Shown piece by piece: positions 63,388 to 64,000 of a DNA stretch of 64,000 nt (within the stretch, counting starts at the first letter, position 1; each line of letters starts with the position of its first letter). The stretch lies in assembly GCF_020080835.1 (NCBI RefSeq), contig NC_058158.1, positions 31,142,305-31,206,304 of the forward strand, written 5' to 3'. This stretch comes from Cotesia glomerata. Taxonomy: Eukaryota; Arthropoda; Insecta; Hymenoptera; Braconidae. The position numbers and the translations under genes are program-made. A model generated the notes under the pieces. It did not search any database, was not told the DNA's origin, and saw only the letters and a list, made by a program, of their open reading frames with translations.

Positions 63388-64000
63388 TGTTTAAAGCTAA
63401 GATACATAATCAGACGTATAGAACAGTTGGGCTTTTCATGTAATACTTATTATACATCTTGGCACGTTGAATAAAGAAAAAAAAATTAATAACATTAAAA
63501 AAAAAAGGAAAGAATAAAAGCAAATACAGATTAATTTGTAAAAAAATATAACGAATATTTTGGAAAACAATCTAACAAACGACCGTATACTTCAGTTTAC
63601 TTAAAAAAGGTAAATATTATACGGTCGTTTGTTAGGTTGTTTTTCATAACATTCGTTAGATTTTTCTACAAATAAATCTTTATTCGCTTTTGTTCCTTCC
63701 ATTATTTAATATTATTAATTTTTAACTTCCCGCTAAGAAAATTGAAAATTTTCAAAAATCAAAAAGTTATTGGTTTTACTCATAATATTTACCTTTTTTA
63801 AGTAAACTGAATTATACGGTCGTTTTCCAAAATATTTGTTATATTTTTTTACAAATTAATCTGTATTTGCTTTATTCTTTCCTTTTTTTTAAATGTTATT
63901 AATTTTTTTTTCTTTATTCAACGTGTCAAAATGTATAATAAGTATTACATGAAAAACCCAGCTGTTCTATCCGTCTGATTATGTATCTTGGCTTTAAACA
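63388..64000. repeat. Large palindrome running off the window end
   Basis: The left arm 63388-63620 is inverted at 63782-64000, beginning TGTTTAAAGC and ending GCTTTAAACA. Between them, 63621-63722 is a second, partial copy of the right arm. A repeat D fragment follows it. The palindrome may extend beyond the window, so its true ends are unknown. Probably a mobile element; no coding frame. Confidence 0.85.
63724..63781 (-). repeat. Repeat D terminal fragment
   Basis: AACTTCCCGCTAAGAAAATT, then a sequence containing AAAAGTTATTGGTTTTACTC, matches the reverse complement of the last ~58 bases of the D units at 36803 and 37623. It sits between the partial and full right arms of the surrounding palindrome. 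Confidence 0.8.

Noticed and set aside
1..64000. Integrated viral (polydnavirus-type) segment or conserved insect microRNAs
   Set aside because: No viral gene families recognised, and no familiar conserved mature microRNA (let-7, miR-10, miR-1, miR-9, bantam and similar) was spotted by eye; a computed search would be needed to exclude them fully.

Overview
The window looks like a gene-poor stretch of an insect nuclear genome. It is roughly two-thirds A+T and full of microsatellites. No open frame exceeds 152 codons, none is recognisable as a conserved protein, and there is no operon-like packing. Several interspersed repeats have a style I associate with parasitoid wasps and other Hymenoptera: GAGCTC-rich repeats ending in TTAGCGGGAAGTT, and miniature elements starting CACGG(A/G)AAAAA. 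That placement is an inference; no gene here identifies the species.

Layout. 1-2.0 kb: unique DNA with one small ORF. 2.0-2.6 kb: a short CACRG-ended element holding a possible LINE tail. 2.6-13.9 kb: unique DNA with a (TA)41 tract, purine tracts and triplet-rich tracts. 13.9-14.8 kb: family A copy 1. 14.8-32.8 kb: mostly unique, more GC-rich patches, with small inverted-repeat elements near 20.7, 22.3 and 30.1 kb. 32.8-38.8 kb: a repeat cluster made of palindrome-rich element B, two tandem copies of repeat D, and family A copy 2. 38.8-52.5 kb: mostly unique, with several exon-like candidates. 52.5-55.4 kb: a TTAA-type element nested in an older family F element, then family A copy 3. 56.6 kb: a near-perfect palindromic miniature element. 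60.8-63.2 kb: a nest of elements with long palindromes. 63.3-64.0 kb: another large palindrome running off the end.

The clearest result concerns mobile DNA. Eight inverted-repeat elements of six types begin CAC and end GTG. All eight are flanked by identical 2-bp direct repeats, and every one is TA, CA or TG, i.e. a pyrimidine-purine step. Two CTCTCTAAAC-ended elements show the same pattern. This suggests one non-autonomous, probably CACTA/Mirage/Chapaev-like, mobilisation system with a YR target preference. No transposase is visible, so the machinery must lie elsewhere.

For genes I can offer only candidate exons, meaning short open frames beside good splice signals or start contexts. They are listed with low confidence and no function. 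The window may be intergenic, or one or more very large introns of a regulatory gene, with alternative first exons possible. Sequence alone does not decide this.
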